A stretch of 64,000 nucleotides of DNA, taken from NCBI RefSeq assembly GCF_040100845.1, contig NZ_JAZHSH010000001.1, positions 620,001 to 684,000 on the forward strand. Reading direction: 5' to 3'. The first letter of the stretch is position 1. Every line of letters begins with the position of its first letter. Below, one piece after another: positions 26,065 through 35,248 of the stretch. The position numbers and the translations under genes are program-made. The notes below the pieces were generated by a model. It searched no databases and was not told the DNA's origin. It was given only the letters and a program-made list of their open reading frames with translations. The DNA comes from Chengkuizengella sp. SCS-71B (GTDB lineage Bacteria; Bacillota; Bacilli; Paenibacillales; KCTC-33759).

Positions 26065-27015
26065 CTATTCTTTCCAAAGCTTTCCTTGCCATGTATTTCG
26101 ATTTTTTAATTCTGCGTCAATGGCATTAAGAACTTCCCATTTTTTCAAACTCCACATTGGTCCAATCAATAAGTCACGTGGAGCATCTCCTGTTAGTCGA
26201 TGGACAATCATTTCAGGAGGGAGAATTTCCAAAGTATCAACGATTAGTTTAATGTATTCATCCTTATCAAGAAAACGTAGTAGACCAGCTTCCCATTGTT
26301 TGACCATTGGTGTTTTTTTCATCAGATGAAGAAGGTGAATCTTTATTCCTTGTACATCCATGTTTGCAACAGCTTTCCCTGTATCAAGCATCATTTCGTG
26401 TGTCTCTTGAGGGAGGCCATAAATAATATGAGCGCAAACTCGAATGTTGTGTTTTCTTAATTTTTCAACAGCATCCAAATAACACTGGGTATCATGTGCA
26501 CGATTAATGAGATTCGATGTGCTCTCATGTACAGTTTGTAATCCCATTTCGACCCAAAGATAAGTTCTCTTATTTAACTCAGCCAAGTATTCAATTACAT
26601 CATCTGGTAGACAATCAGGTCTAGTTGCTATGGACAGCCCTACGACTCCGGGTTGTTCTAAAATAACTTCATAATATTCTCGAAGTTCTTCTACAGGTGC
26701 GTAAGTGTTTGTGTAGGCTTGAAAATAACCGATGTATTTAGCGTTAGGCCATTTTTGATGTTGCTTATCTCGAATAGTATTAAATTGAGTGACTAGATCA
26801 TCTCTACGACTTCCTGCAAAATCACCTGAACCTCGGGCACTGCAAAAAGTACAACCTCCGGTTGCGATTTTCCCATCTCTATTCGGACATGTAAATCCAG
26901 CATCTAACATGACCTTAAACACTTTTTCATTAAATGTATTTCTCATTTCAACATTCCATGTATGAAAACGTTTCTCTCCCCAAAGGAGTGGAGAGTTTTG
27001 TTCTGTTAATTTCAT
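26065..27015 (-). CDS. ytqA: YtqA family radical SAM protein (TIGR01212)
   Basis: A 316-residue radical SAM enzyme. The cluster-binding cysteines lie in FTCPNRDGKIATGGCTFC, the extended spacing typical of TIGR01212. Other family blocks are YIGYFQAYTNTYAP, GLSIATRPDCLP, EMGLQTVHESTSNLINRAHD and HIIYGLPQET. Substrate is not established. AAAGGAG lies 13 bases before the ATG. It is followed by mnmM on the same strand, and the conserved pairing suggests a shared role in tRNA modification, but that is inference. Confidence 0.92.
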   Translation of the reverse strand: MKLTEQNSPLLWGEKRFHTWNVEMRNTFNEKVFKVMLDAGFTCPNRDGKIATGGCTFCSARGSGDFAGSRRDDLVTQFNTIRDKQHQKWPNAKYIGYFQAYTNTYAPVEELREYYEVILEQPGVVGLSIATRPDCLPDDVIEYLAELNKRTYLWVEMGLQTVHESTSNLINRAHDTQCYLDAVEKLRKHNIRVCAHIIYGLPQETHEMMLDTGKAVANMDVQGIKIHLLHLMKKTPMVKQWEAGLLRFLDKDEYIKLIVDTLEILPPEMIVHRLTGDAPRDLLIGPMWSLKKWEVLNAIDAELKNRNTWQGKLWKE

Positions 27016-27426
27016 GTTTATTATTTATCTCCTTTAGTTCATCCTACAAAAATATTTTTGATGCATGTGGGATGATTTACAATAATGCTTAAATATATTT
27101 TATATTTGTGAATCAATTTATTTCTTAATGGTAAAAATTAGAATATATTCAACAGTTCATTAATGTTTAGTGGGCTATTATTAATATATTGTAACGAAAA
27201 AAATAGCTTTTGCAAAATACAAAAAATAGGTGGGAAATTGATTGAAAAAAAGTTGAAAATAATCCAATTTTCCACTTGATAAACCTTACATAGTATGTTA
27301 AATTAAAATTGTAAGGATCCTTTAATATCAAGTGTTTGAACTCTAAATTGTATTCGGTTTATAACGCTTTTATTTGTTTTGCTTTTAGTGTAAAAACTAA
27401 AAGAAAATATTTGTGAGGTGATCCAA
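27016..27426. other. 411-base AT-rich intergenic region
   Basis: No gene is seen. It must hold the promoters for ytqA (minus) and the small gene at 27427 (plus). TTGATA and TAAATT with a 17-base spacer (about 27279-27307) could be a weak promoter for the latter. Confidence 0.4.
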
Positions 27427-27600
27427 ATGAATGAAGTGAAAGTACCTAAAGGTGACGAAAAGATTACTGTTGAATTAACGATGAAAGAAGCCATAGCTTT
27501 AACAGGCATACGGTTTAATCAACAACCAGAATTAAAAACAGAAGCAAAGAAAAAATTAATGCGCATCATTGATGAAAGTAAAAAATTAAATTTACACTAA
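27427..27600 (+). CDS. Conserved-looking small protein of unknown function
   Basis: A 57-residue soluble, charged protein (ITVELTMKEAIALTGIRFNQ in the middle) with GAGGTG six bases before ATG 27427. The frame runs back to GTG 27418, which overlaps the ribosome site. Two terminators follow in series. The composition (alternating strand, then a lysine-rich helix) is that of a genuine protein. I do not recognise a named family. Confidence 0.7.
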   Translation: MNEVKVPKGDEKITVELTMKEAIALTGIRFNQQPELKTEAKKKLMRIIDESKKLNLH

Positions 27601-27606
27601 TATTAT

Positions 27607-27630
27607 AAAGCTCCTGAGGGGGCTTTTTTT
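27607..27630 (+). terminator. Terminator after the small gene
   Basis: AAAGCTCC and GGGGCTTT form an 8-bp stem (one G-T pair) with a 4-base loop, followed by a T-run. Confidence 0.8.
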
Positions 27631-27637
27631 AATGAGG

Positions 27638-27678
27638 GATTCGACTACTTTTACGAGAAGCTCCGATAGGAGCTTTTG
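27638..27678. terminator. Shared terminator element, copy 1
   Basis: GATTCGACTACTT leads into the hairpin AAGCTCC-GATA-GGAGCTT and TTG. The same 13-base leader and hairpin occur at 40510-40552 after rplT, so this is a repeated element and not just a chance stem-loop. Confidence 0.7.
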
Positions 27679-27713
27679 TTCATGTGAGCACTAATTTATC
27701 TAAGAACTGGGAA

Positions 27714-28205
27714 TCAATATTGCTCTTCACTTCTGGTAATTACTGCTTTGATAGCTTCTTCAATTTCTTTATAACTAGTACACCGACAAATATTGGATTC
27801 AAGCCACTCTTCTATGATTTCATCTTTAGCATTTGGATACTTTTGGATTAAAGCATTGCAATTTATAATAAAACCTGGAGTACAATAACCGCACTGAAAG
27901 GCAAAATGTTCTACAAAGCTTTTTTGGATTGGTGTATCTTTTAAACCTTCAATGGTTGTAATCTTTTTTCCGACTCCCTCAACGGCTAGCATTAAACATG
28001 ATTTGATGGGCACCCCATCAACATCAACTGTACAGGCACCACAATCTCCGTTATAACAACCTGGTTTTGCCCCTGTTAACCCGAATTGCTCCCTAATCAC
28101 ATATAAAAGTGTGTTTGCAGGTCTAATAGTAATGGATCTCTCTTCATCATTTATGGATAATGAAATATCCAATTTTTTTGATTCCGATGAATACATATTA
28201 CTCAA
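27714..28205 (-). CDS. pucE: Molybdenum hydroxylase 2Fe-2S subunit (PucE-like)
   Basis: A 163-residue electron-transfer subunit. The plant-ferredoxin-type cluster is in CYNGDCGACTVDVDGVPIKSC and the second, all-helical cluster in CGYCTPGF and CRCTSY. These are the two 2Fe-2S sites that carry electrons from the Mo centre to FAD in the xanthine dehydrogenase family. Its start overlaps the stop of the FAD subunit by eight bases, so it is translationally coupled as the last gene of the operon. Confidence 0.92.
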   Translation of the reverse strand: MSNMYSSESKKLDISLSINDEERSITIRPANTLLYVIREQFGLTGAKPGCYNGDCGACTVDVDGVPIKSCLMLAVEGVGKKITTIEGLKDTPIQKSFVEHFAFQCGYCTPGFIINCNALIQKYPNAKDEIIEEWLESNICRCTSYKEIEEAIKAVITRSEEQY

Positions 28206-29070
28206 CCCCCAATGTAGTTAAGATGTGCTGCACTGTATTTTTTAATACAAATTTACGATATTCTGAAGATCCTTCAATATCGTTTAGGATAGGCGCTGCC
28301 AAATGTGTTAACGCTAGGTCGACTCTATCTTGGACAGAAATATTTTGTTGATTTAAGTCTTTTTCAATTTGTTCAGAGCGATAAGGAAATGGACTCATTC
28401 CACTAAAGGCTATACGGATTTGGCTTGATGAGGAGTTGAATGAAATATCTGAAGGAAGAGTAGATGATTTTTTAATGGCTGCAACTGTAACTAGAGGATA
28501 ACCAGTATCCCATTGCTGGCGTTTTTTTATACTGATAAATGGCAGATGGAGATCATTTTGATTCGTAATGATTTGGACTAAAAATTCACCTTTTTTCAAC
28601 CGCAATTGTTGATGAAAAGCTTGTTGAATAGGTACATTCTTTAACCCTCGAATGCCAGCAATGACAACCTGACTATCTGATAGTAAAAAAGGCAATACAG
28701 CTTCTCGGTAATAGATTTGACCACAAATGTTGCCACCAATAGTAATTTTATTGCGGTTGGTACGATCAGCAATTTCACTTATGGTTTTTGTTAATAAAGG
28801 AAAATGATTTACATCTTCAATGACAGTTAGAGGAAGACATGAGCCTAAGACTAATTGATTATTTTCTAACTTTAAAACATTACATTCAGGTATGTCTTTG
28901 ATGTCAATGATGGCTTTTGTGTATAGGAGATTTATACGTGCAAATGAAATGATTTCGGTACCGCCTGAATAATATATAGGTTGCTTTCCTTGAGTATCTA
29001 GTTTTTGAAATAAATGAACTGCTTCATGAATGGTAAGAGGTTTATAGTATTCAAAATCATATGGTATCAT
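28198..29070 (-). CDS. pucC: Molybdenum hydroxylase FAD-binding subunit (PucC-like)
   Basis: A 290-residue subunit with the FAD_binding_5 domain: YYSGGTEIISFARINLLY near residue 40, then TNRNKITIGGNICGQIYYRE near residue 110. In relatives these segments hold the ADP and isoalloxazine parts of FAD. A CO_deh_flav_C domain forms the end. It overlaps both neighbours (14 bases with the Mo subunit, 8 with the Fe-S subunit). Confidence 0.9.
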   Translation of the reverse strand: MIPYDFEYYKPLTIHEAVHLFQKLDTQGKQPIYYSGGTEIISFARINLLYTKAIIDIKDIPECNVLKLENNQLVLGSCLPLTVIEDVNHFPLLTKTISEIADRTNRNKITIGGNICGQIYYREAVLPFLLSDSQVVIAGIRGLKNVPIQQAFHQQLRLKKGEFLVQIITNQNDLHLPFISIKKRQQWDTGYPLVTVAAIKKSSTLPSDISFNSSSSQIRIAFSGMSPFPYRSEQIEKDLNQQNISVQDRVDLALTHLAAPILNDIEGSSEYRKFVLKNTVQHILTTLGVE

Positions 29071-31387
29071 GGTGAATGCCTTCCTTCGTTTTCCAAATCA
29101 ATTCTGGGATAAGAGGTAGTTGATTAAGTTCTACACCAGAAGCGAGTGATAAACTGTTAGCTAAAGCGGCTGGCATACCAATTAAACCATGTTCACCTAC
29201 ACTTCGTGCACCATAGGGACCATCTAAAACAGGAGTTTCAATAAATTTCACCTCATACTGGGGATGCTCCCCAAAACGGAGAGGGCGATAAGTCCTAAGT
29301 TGGGGATTTAGGATTTTTCCATGTTGATCAAAAATAAACGTTTCTCGTCCAGCAAAGCTTAATCCCATGCTCATTCCACCCATGACCTGACCTAGTGCCC
29401 CTTTTTCATTAAGTATTTTTCCAAGATCAACAACTGTAATCGCTCTTAATATTTTATAGGTGTAATCTGAACGATCAAATTCTATCACAACCCCTTGTGC
29501 AGCAACAGTCCATTCTGGACCTGGATTTCCTCTACCAGTGTTTTGATCATAATATGTTATGTGTCTTTGAATATAATTGCCTTTGCCAATAATCTGACCT
29601 CCAACAGCATTCCCGTTTGGGTATTTATAGCCATAACAAATATCTTTAATATTTAAATAAAGTTTTGGATTATCTCTTAAAAATACTCTGTCGAATCCAA
29701 CTTCTAAATCTTCCTTAGAGCATCTTAATATACATGCAGCTAATTTTTTTAACTGCTGAATAATATCATCGGCTGCACTAAGTAAAGCTCGACCTGCCAT
29801 AAATGTTCCTCTACTGGACACCGTTTTCCAATGCTCGGGGGTAGATTGCGTGTTAACTTCCAATTGCACATAGATTTTATGAATATCCATCTTCATTTTA
29901 TCTGCTAACATTTGTGCAAGAACGGTTTTCGTTCCGGTTCCTATTTCTACAACGCCTGAAATAATGTTGATGCTGCCGTCAGGATTAAAAGTTAGTGTAA
30001 TCCCAGACCCAGCATCAGGATCGATTGTTGAGTTTTTCCAAGTACAACATATTCCTTTTGCACGAACCTTTGTATCACTGACATTTTCAATTTTCCCTTC
30101 ATCCCAATGAATAATTTTTTTCAAATGAGAGAGACATTCTGATATATCTCCTACATTGCTTTTGTTTACAGGTACCTGACTTGGAGTAGTGTCTCCAGGC
30201 TTTATGGCATTGATGGATCTTAAAAGCAGGGGGTCTATATTTATTTTATTTGCTAGTATATCCATCGTTCTTTCAAAAGCAAACATGACTTCTGAATGTC
30301 CGAAACCTCTAAAAGGTGCAGCATAAGGATGATTTGTATACATGCATAAAGCATCACACGAAATATGGTTTATACGATAAGGTCCTGTACAATCAACAGC
30401 TCCTGCTCGACTGATATCAACTGCTTTATCTGAGTATGCGCCCCCATCAAATAAATATAATATTTCTGCTGCCTGTAATACTCCATCCTTCGTACTTCCA
30501 AGCTTTATTGTTGCATCTAAACCAATATGGACAGGGGACGTAATTAAATCTTCTTCTCTGGAATTTAAAACCTTCACTTTTCTTCCATTAACTGCTTTAG
30601 AAGCTAGGTAAGCAATAAGCTCTAATTGAACTGAAGCTTTTCCACCATAACCACCACCAACTAAGGGCGTATTTACAATTACTTTTCCTACATCAATATC
30701 GAAATAATTGTGCATTAATTTTTTTATCATAAAAGGAGATTGAGAGGAGGAGTGGATAACAATGGTTTCATCTTCACGTATTTCTGCAATTGCACATCTT
30801 GTTTCCATCGCGGCATGATCAGATGGAGAAAAGTAAAAATTAGTTTCCACAACAATTTCACTTTTCCTCCAACCTAACTCCATGTTTCCCTTTCTGATCT
30901 TCGTACGATTTGCAATGTTCGTTTTTGCTTCTGGATATACACCTTTTCCGCGGTGATATAAGTCTATATTTTCATGAACTAAAGGGGCATTTTTTTCATA
31001 AGCTTGACTTGGAGAATTTACAACAGGTAAAGGCTCATAGGTAACTTTGATTGAACTGGAAGCTCTTTTAGCAATGGCTGGACTATCAGCAACAACAACA
31101 GCTACAACCTCACCACAATAACGTACTCTATCAAAGGCAATGGGAGGGCGATCACGAATTTCTTCACCTGTAAGTGGGAATTCTTCTCCTGCCAATATAG
31201 CTCGAACACCAGAGATTTTCCATGTTTCAGATGTGTCAATATGTGTAATTCTCGCATGAGCATGTGGACTGATGACCATTTTTGCATGTAGCATAGATAC
31301 AGATAGGTCATCTGCAGTATATTTTGCCTTGCCAGTAACTTTATCTAATGCATCCTTTCGAATCACACTTTTTCCGATGATATCCAT
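29057..31387 (-). CDS. pucD: Molybdopterin-binding subunit of a xanthine dehydrogenase-family enzyme (PucD-like)
   Basis: A 776-residue catalytic subunit. The order of family blocks is complete: KVTGKAKYTADDL at the start, VGGGYGGKASVQLELIAYL, PFRGFGHSEVMFAFERTMD, EIGTGTKTVLAQMLA, MGGMSMGLSFAG and the terminal GARSVGEHGLIG. The last holds the glutamate that acts as base (Glu1261 in bovine xanthine dehydrogenase). The position of bovine Glu802 is Ala here (GGKAS), and that of Arg880 appears to be Ser, so xanthine is an uncertain substrate. A purine, aldehyde or N-heterocycle is equally possible. GGAGG precedes the ATG. Confidence 0.88.
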   Translation of the reverse strand: MDIIGKSVIRKDALDKVTGKAKYTADDLSVSMLHAKMVISPHAHARITHIDTSETWKISGVRAILAGEEFPLTGEEIRDRPPIAFDRVRYCGEVVAVVVADSPAIAKRASSSIKVTYEPLPVVNSPSQAYEKNAPLVHENIDLYHRGKGVYPEAKTNIANRTKIRKGNMELGWRKSEIVVETNFYFSPSDHAAMETRCAIAEIREDETIVIHSSSQSPFMIKKLMHNYFDIDVGKVIVNTPLVGGGYGGKASVQLELIAYLASKAVNGRKVKVLNSREEDLITSPVHIGLDATIKLGSTKDGVLQAAEILYLFDGGAYSDKAVDISRAGAVDCTGPYRINHISCDALCMYTNHPYAAPFRGFGHSEVMFAFERTMDILANKINIDPLLLRSINAIKPGDTTPSQVPVNKSNVGDISECLSHLKKIIHWDEGKIENVSDTKVRAKGICCTWKNSTIDPDAGSGITLTFNPDGSINIISGVVEIGTGTKTVLAQMLADKMKMDIHKIYVQLEVNTQSTPEHWKTVSSRGTFMAGRALLSAADDIIQQLKKLAACILRCSKEDLEVGFDRVFLRDNPKLYLNIKDICYGYKYPNGNAVGGQIIGKGNYIQRHITYYDQNTGRGNPGPEWTVAAQGVVIEFDRSDYTYKILRAITVVDLGKILNEKGALGQVMGGMSMGLSFAGRETFIFDQHGKILNPQLRTYRPLRFGEHPQYEVKFIETPVLDGPYGARSVGEHGLIGMPAALANSLSLASGVELNQLPLIPELIWKTKEGIHHDTI

Positions 31388-31456
31388 ATCTCCATCCTCC
31401 TTCTAGCATAGGGGTTACTATTAATGTATTAGAGGTATTAAAGGTTTAATACTTTG

Positions 31457-32092
31457 TCACTTGAGGGACTTCCATACATGTTTTGCCAACTCATAATCTT
31501 CTTTGGTATCTACATCAATGAAGGGGGTTGAATGTTCAATAGGAAAGATAATTCCTTTCTCCCTCCATTGTACTTTTTTCAATAAATATCTCGCTCCTAT
31601 ATCTCCTTTCAGGTGCATAAGTGCAGGAAACATTTGATGTGAAAATAAAATGGGGGGTCTAATCGAGTTTTGAAAAGAAGGACCAACAAAATAGGCATTT
31701 TTATTTTGTATATAATTTTCAATTAATTTATTTATCAATTGTTTTGATATAAAAGGTTGGTCCGCTAGCAGGATCATAATAGCCTTTGGTTGTAGTTTCA
31801 TTGCTTTTTTCACACCGCATTTTATCGAATATGCTTGCCCCTTAATGGCTGATATACAAGTTTGTTGAGTCCACTTCTTTCTAGAAGGTGGTGATAATAT
31901 ACAAGGTGAAATCCATTGAAGTGTATCCTGTTTTTTAGTTACAACAACAACATGATCTAATGAGGATTGTATAGCTGTTTTTAATGTAATGCTTCCAAGT
32001 GTTTGCTCTCCAAGTGGTAAATTCAATTTGTTTTTTTCCATACGAATACTGTTTCCTGCAGCAAGAAATACTCCAACGATTTGATCACTCAT
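31457..32092 (-). CDS. pucB: Molybdenum cofactor cytidylyltransferase-like protein (PucB/MocA)
   Basis: A 211-residue nucleotidyltransferase of the MobA-like fold. The N-terminal loop is VGVFLAAGNSIRMEKNKLNL (the usual LAAG-x-S-x-R-M-G-x-x-K, with Glu in place of Gly). MILLADQPFIS and FIDVDTKEDYELA follow, the metal and nucleotide sites. It should convert molybdopterin to the dinucleotide form for the Mo subunit. Its start overlaps the stop of pucA by four bases. Confidence 0.85.
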   Translation of the reverse strand: MSDQIVGVFLAAGNSIRMEKNKLNLPLGEQTLGSITLKTAIQSSLDHVVVVTKKQDTLQWISPCILSPPSRKKWTQQTCISAIKGQAYSIKCGVKKAMKLQPKAIMILLADQPFISKQLINKLIENYIQNKNAYFVGPSFQNSIRPPILFSHQMFPALMHLKGDIGARYLLKKVQWREKGIIFPIEHSTPFIDVDTKEDYELAKHVWKSLK

Positions 32093-33159
32093 AAATTATC
32101 CAACTCAAACTCATTTTGAGGTAAGGGTGAATGTAAACATTGAATCAACTCTGCAACGATACTAATGGCTATTTCCTGAGGACCTTTTGCTCCAATGGGA
32201 AGTCCGATAGGAGATTGAAGGGATGAGGGGATTGATTTATCATTTAATAATTTTTCTGTTCGAATACGAGGTCCAAGGATACCAAGATAACGTAAATTTT
32301 GATGAATGAGTGTGGAAAGAATTTCTTGATCTCGTTGGAAATGATGCGTCATAATTACAACATAATCTTGAGAGGTAAGGTTTAATGTATTTATCGTTTC
32401 TTTGGGAAACCCTACAATTAATTTGTTCGCAAGTGGAAATTGTTCCTTACTGCAAAATCCAGCTCTCCAATCACATATCGTGATTGAAAACCCTGTTAAT
32501 GAAGCAAGAGAAACTAGTGGTTTTACATCAGGTCCTGCACCAAAAATAATGAGTCTAGGTTTGGGTGAAAAAATGTGGGTATAGAATGGGATGGGGAAAT
32601 GATCTGACTTATGAACTCCGCTTTTTTGAGATGGATTTGATTCTGCTTGGTTATGATGAAGATAACTTCGAATTTCTATTGTTAAATCTACGTCCGATGT
32701 AATTAAAGTGTTTCCTTCAAATGAGTAATAGTAGTTATTTTTCAATTTAAAATCTTCAGTTAATGTTTTTATATGTAGAATGGGAATACCTTGATCAAGC
32801 GCTTCTTTTAAATTGAGCATACTTTCTTTTAGTTCTTGATCTAAAAACTCTAACAGAATAAATATAACACCATTACATCCAGTTCCCTGTCCCCAGGAGA
32901 TATCTGTTTCTTCACTCATATCATATGTAATTGTAATTGGTTTCTCATTTATAAAAACCTCTTTGGCTCTAATAACAAGATCACTTTCTAGACAACCAGC
33001 GCTTAACATGCCCACTCGAAGGCCGTCTTCTTGGATCAACATCATCGTTCCTTCTTTTAAATACGCTGTACCTTCTACATGAAGAATCGTAGCAAGTACA
33101 TCATTTTTTGAAGAGTGTTGAATAACATCTAATATGTGATGAACATTCTCGTTCCCCAT
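32089..33159 (-). CDS. pucA: XdhC/CoxI family maturation factor (PucA)
   Basis: A 356-residue cytosolic factor that in relatives binds, sulfurates and inserts the molybdenum cofactor. The XdhC_CoxI domain has ILHVEGTAYLKEGTMMLIQE and MLSAGCLESDL, and TYDMSEETDISWGQGTGCNG. The C-terminal Rossmann domain has LIIFGAGPDVKPL, VIMTHHFQRDQEIL and LGPRIRTEKLL. First gene of the pucA-B-D-C-E order seen here; its promoter must lie between 33160 and 33300. Regulation (PucR in Bacillus) cannot be judged, as no regulator gene is adjacent. Confidence 0.9.
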   Translation of the reverse strand: MGNENVHHILDVIQHSSKNDVLATILHVEGTAYLKEGTMMLIQEDGLRVGMLSAGCLESDLVIRAKEVFINEKPITITYDMSEETDISWGQGTGCNGVIFILLEFLDQELKESMLNLKEALDQGIPILHIKTLTEDFKLKNNYYYSFEGNTLITSDVDLTIEIRSYLHHNQAESNPSQKSGVHKSDHFPIPFYTHIFSPKPRLIIFGAGPDVKPLVSLASLTGFSITICDWRAGFCSKEQFPLANKLIVGFPKETINTLNLTSQDYVVIMTHHFQRDQEILSTLIHQNLRYLGILGPRIRTEKLLNDKSIPSSLQSPIGLPIGAKGPQEIAISIVAELIQCLHSPLPQNEFELDNL

Positions 33160-33307
33160 AGCCCCTTTTCCCCCAATAAAAGAAGATTCTCTGTAGTATA
33201 TTTAGTTCTTGTAAATTTATAACTTGAACTATTTATGCTTTATTAAAGTCATCTATTGGATTTTATGTTTTATTAAATTTATTATTTTTTTGGATTAGAT
33301 CTGGATT

Positions 33308-33348
33308 AAAAAAGCATGTAATCTCTTAGTGAAATCACATGCTTTTTT
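33308..33348 (-). terminator. Terminator after the SDR gene pair
   Basis: AAAAAAGCATGT and ACATGCTTTTTT are reverse complements around an AT-rich loop. Its position before the puc operon separates the two units. Confidence 0.8.
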
Positions 33349-33415
33349 ATGTGTGTGCTTTGTGCTTTGTGTTTTAATTTTGATTTTATAAGTGCTTTTT
33401 TATCCTATAAGTTAA

Positions 33416-34156
33416 TTATAAAGCTTGTTCTGTAGGGCGAATGATAATTTCGCTCACATCTACGTGATCAGGTTGTTTTACTGCATATGCGATTGCTTTT
33501 GCAATATCCTCACCTTTTAAAGTTTGTACATCTGAATAATTTTCTTGTAAGTTACGGATGATATTCTCATCAGTGATCGTATGTGTCAATTCTGTTGCTA
33601 CAGCTCCAGGGCAAATAATGGTTGTACGAATGTTTTGTCCAGATTTCATTTCCTGACGTAATCCTTCAGTGATCGCTCTTACTGCAAACTTTGTACCGCT
33701 GTAAACAGAACTTGATGGCATAACTTTATGACCAGCTACAGATGAAATGTTAATAATATGTCCAGATTTTTGTTCTTCCATATACGGGAGAACAGCCCCA
33801 ATCCCATAAAGGACACCTTTAATATTAACATCTACCATGAGATCCCATTCTTCTACTTTTCTACTGCTTAAAAATGATAATGGCATAACCCCCGCATTGT
33901 TAACAAGAATATCAATTTGACCAAATTGTTCAACGGTTGCTTTCGCTAAAGTTTCCATCTCCGCAAAAGAAGTTACATCCGTTACTTGGTAAGAAGCCTC
34001 TCCACCATTTTCAATCACTTCAGATTGAAGCTGTTTTAATCTGTCTTCTCGTCTTGCTGCTAACATGACTCTGAATCCTTGATTAGATAATTCAAGAGCT
34101 GTTGCTTGACCAATCCCACTACTTGCTCCTGTAATAATGGCTACTTTTTTACTCAC
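33416..34156 (-). CDS. SDR family NAD(P)-dependent oxidoreductase, copy 1
   Basis: A 246-residue classical short-chain dehydrogenase. The cofactor loop is TGASSGIG (residues 9-16), NNAGVMPL follows the central strand, and the catalytic triad is Ser in ISSVAG with YSGTK (Tyr and Lys). AARRED after the second strand suggests NADP. It is about 80 to 85 percent identical by eye to the next gene upstream, and their upstream regions are also alike, so this is a recent tandem duplication. Substrate unknown. A divergent TetR-type gene is the likely regulator. Confidence 0.9.
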   Translation of the reverse strand: MSKKVAIITGASSGIGQATALELSNQGFRVMLAARREDRLKQLQSEVIENGGEASYQVTDVTSFAEMETLAKATVEQFGQIDILVNNAGVMPLSFLSSRKVEEWDLMVDVNIKGVLYGIGAVLPYMEEQKSGHIINISSVAGHKVMPSSSVYSGTKFAVRAITEGLRQEMKSGQNIRTTIICPGAVATELTHTITDENIIRNLQENYSDVQTLKGEDIAKAIAYAVKQPDHVDVSEIIIRPTEQAL

Positions 34157-34271
34157 TTAAATCACTCCTAATTTGTATTTTTATTTTATACTTTTTATAT
34201 ATATTTTGTCTAAAATATTTCCTGAGGTAACTATAACATCTATTTCATACATTGTAAACTAAAAGTATAAG

Positions 34272-34296
34272 AATAGTATAAAGTGTATATTATAAT
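34272..34296 (-). promoter_or_regulatory. Repeated promoter/operator block, copy 1
   Basis: These 25 bases, centred on TATAAAGTGTATATTATA, are identical to 35183-35207. Each copy lies about 115 bases before an SDR start codon. It probably contains promoter elements and the site of the neighbouring TetR-family regulator. Confidence 0.6.
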
Positions 34297-34328
34297 CTAA
34301 TTATATGCATATCCTAATTAGTAAATTA

Positions 34329-35066
34329 CTATGATTGCTCTGTTGGGCGGATGATAATTTCACTCACATCTACATGGTCGGGTTGTGAAACTGCATAATA
34401 GATGCCTTTTGCAATATCTTCTCCCCTTAGAAATTCTAAATCTTTAAATCTTTCTTGGAACCCACTGATAATATCTTCATCAGTGATCGTTTGTGCTAAT
34501 TCAGTTGCAACTGCTCCAGGACTAATAATAGTTGTACGGATGTTTTGTCCAGATTTCATTTCTTGACGTAATCCTTCAGTGATCGCTCTTACAGCGAATT
34601 TAGTACCACTATAAACGGACATTCCTGGTCCCACTCGATGTCCTGCTACAGAGGACACGTTGATAATATGTCCAGATTTTTGTTCTTCCATATACGGGAG
34701 AACGGCGCCAATCCCATACAAAACTCCTTTAATATTGACATCAACCATACGATCCCACTCATCCACTTTTATTTTGTTTAATAATGATAATGGCATGATT
34801 CCGGCATTGTTCACTAGGATATCAATTTGACCAAATTGCTCAACGGTTGCTTTTGCTAATGTTTCCATCTCCTTAAAAGAAGTTACATCTGTTACTTGGT
34901 AAGAAGCTTCGCCACCATTATTGATCACTTCCGATTGCAACTGCTTTAATCTGTCTTCTCGTCTTGCTGCTAACATGACTCTGAATCCCTGATTTGATAA
35001 TTCAAGGGCTGTTGCTTGACCGATCCCACTACTTGCTCCAGTAATAATGGCTACCTTTTTCGTCAT
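34329..35066 (-). CDS. SDR family NAD(P)-dependent oxidoreductase, copy 2
   Basis: A 245-residue short-chain dehydrogenase nearly the same as the gene at 33416-34156 through residue 160: [26 protein letters not shown]. Differences cluster in the substrate loop ([14 protein letters not shown] against MPLSFLSSRKVEEW) and near residues 200-225. The pair may have diverged in substrate. It lies nearest the divergent TetR-type gene. Confidence 0.9.
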   Translation of the reverse strand: MTKKVAIITGASSGIGQATALELSNQGFRVMLAARREDRLKQLQSEVINNGGEASYQVTDVTSFKEMETLAKATVEQFGQIDILVNNAGIMPLSLLNKIKVDEWDRMVDVNIKGVLYGIGAVLPYMEEQKSGHIINVSSVAGHRVGPGMSVYSGTKFAVRAITEGLRQEMKSGQNIRTTIISPGAVATELAQTITDEDIISGFQERFKDLEFLRGEDIAKGIYYAVSQPDHVDVSEIIIRPTEQS

Positions 35067-35182
35067 TTAAATCACTCCTAATTTTATTGTTCTAATTTTA
35101 GACTTTATATATACATTTTGTCTAAAATATTTCTGAAACAAATATAACATTTATTTTAAACATTATAAACCAAAAATATAAA

Positions 35183-35207
35183 AATAGTATAAAGTGTATA
35201 TTATAAT
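35183..35207. promoter_or_regulatory. Repeated promoter/operator block, copy 2
   Basis: Identical to the 25 bases at 34272-34296. Here the block lies between the SDR gene and the divergent TetR-type gene, 42 bases from the latter's start, so one bound dimer could control both directions. Confidence 0.65.
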
Positions 35208-35248
35208 ATGACTGTGTGGTATAATAATGGATCTAAGGGGGAAATAAC

